Source of the DNA: Thermoflexia bacterium
Lineage (GTDB): Bacteria; Chloroflexota; Anaerolineae; B4-G1; SLSP01
Reading direction: 5' to 3'
DNA length: 12,739 nt
Assembly: GCA_030605705.1 (NCBI GenBank)
Contig: JAUWHU010000268.1
Location: 1-12,739, forward strand
Under the pieces are notes generated by a model. That model ran no database searches and had not been told where the DNA came from. It saw nothing but the letters and a program-made list of their open reading frames with translations. Position numbers and translations under genes: made by a program. Shown piece by piece: positions 12,675 to 12,739 of the stretch (the stretch's first letter is position 1; each line of letters opens with the position of its first letter).

Positions 12675-12739
12675 TTAGCTGCCGAGAGAAACGCCCTGCA
12701 ACATGAGCGCGTCCAGGACGATAATCGGGGCAGGCTTTT
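12675..12739 (-). CDS. Probable C-terminus of a minus-strand gene, partial
   Basis: Reading leftward from the right edge, one minus-strand frame gives 20 residues, KPAPIIVLDALMLQGVSLGS, then TAA at 12675-12677, followed by a possible terminator hairpin. The hydrophobic, low-bias sequence looks like protein, but 20 residues do not allow a family call. A competing plus-strand reading starts at ATG 12703 (MSASRTIIGAGF) and has no clear ribosome binding site. Confidence 0.35.
   Translation of the reverse strand, partial: KPAPIIVLDALMLQGVSLGS

Noticed and set aside
5236..12739. Attachment-site duplication of the tRNA-Asp 3' end
   Set aside because: No second copy of the T-arm and acceptor sequence was found up to the right edge, and no integrase gene is present.

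Overview
The window looks like a piece of a Chloroflexota (Anaerolineae-like) genome or metagenome bin. This rests on style, not on a marker gene: GC-rich coding sequence, secreted proteins with Thr-Pro linkers, a tRNA gene without an encoded CCA end, heptamer filler repeats, and repeated hairpin elements built from GCGCAAAG / CTTGGCG-type blocks in the intergenic regions.

Left part (1-5134, minus strand). A membrane-anchored protein runs off the left edge, preceded by a secreted multidomain protein with two beta-sandwich PPC-like domains and an SdrD/SpaA-like C-terminal domain. An intergenic stretch of hairpin repeats follows. Next is a complete UvrD/PcrA DNA helicase whose promoter overlaps its start codon, so its mRNA may be leaderless. 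A tRNA-Asp gene with its own promoter and a strong terminator lies divergently at 5236-5309.

Right part (about 5722-12402, plus strand). This is accessory, defence-flavoured and partly decayed. In order it holds a 37-codon ORF translationally coupled to a broken gene with frameshift and amber lesions; an intact Fic-family AMPylation enzyme with an inhibitory motif and a C-terminal winged helix; a second short copy of the broken gene's 3' part; a 539-residue protein combining four repeats like the ribosomal L7/L12 C-terminal domain with a DUF1186-like helical region and a SEC-C zinc motif; a pglZ gene (BREX phosphatase-like protein) with several frameshifts, a stop, deletions and an inserted cluster of hairpin repeats; an intact BrxA/DUF1819-like gene overlapping the pglZ stop; and an intact DUF2726 nuclease-like protein with a topoisomerase-type zinc ribbon, overlapping its neighbour by ATGA. 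A textbook terminator closes the operon at 12431-12475.

The order pglZ then brxA-like matches the end of a type 3 BREX locus. The region therefore reads as the eroded tail of a BREX-like system whose last two genes survive and may have been kept or re-used. The right edge (12526-12739) holds a 34-codon ORF with a good ribosome binding site, a dyad that could be either a terminator or a promoter/operator, and the probable end of a minus-strand gene.
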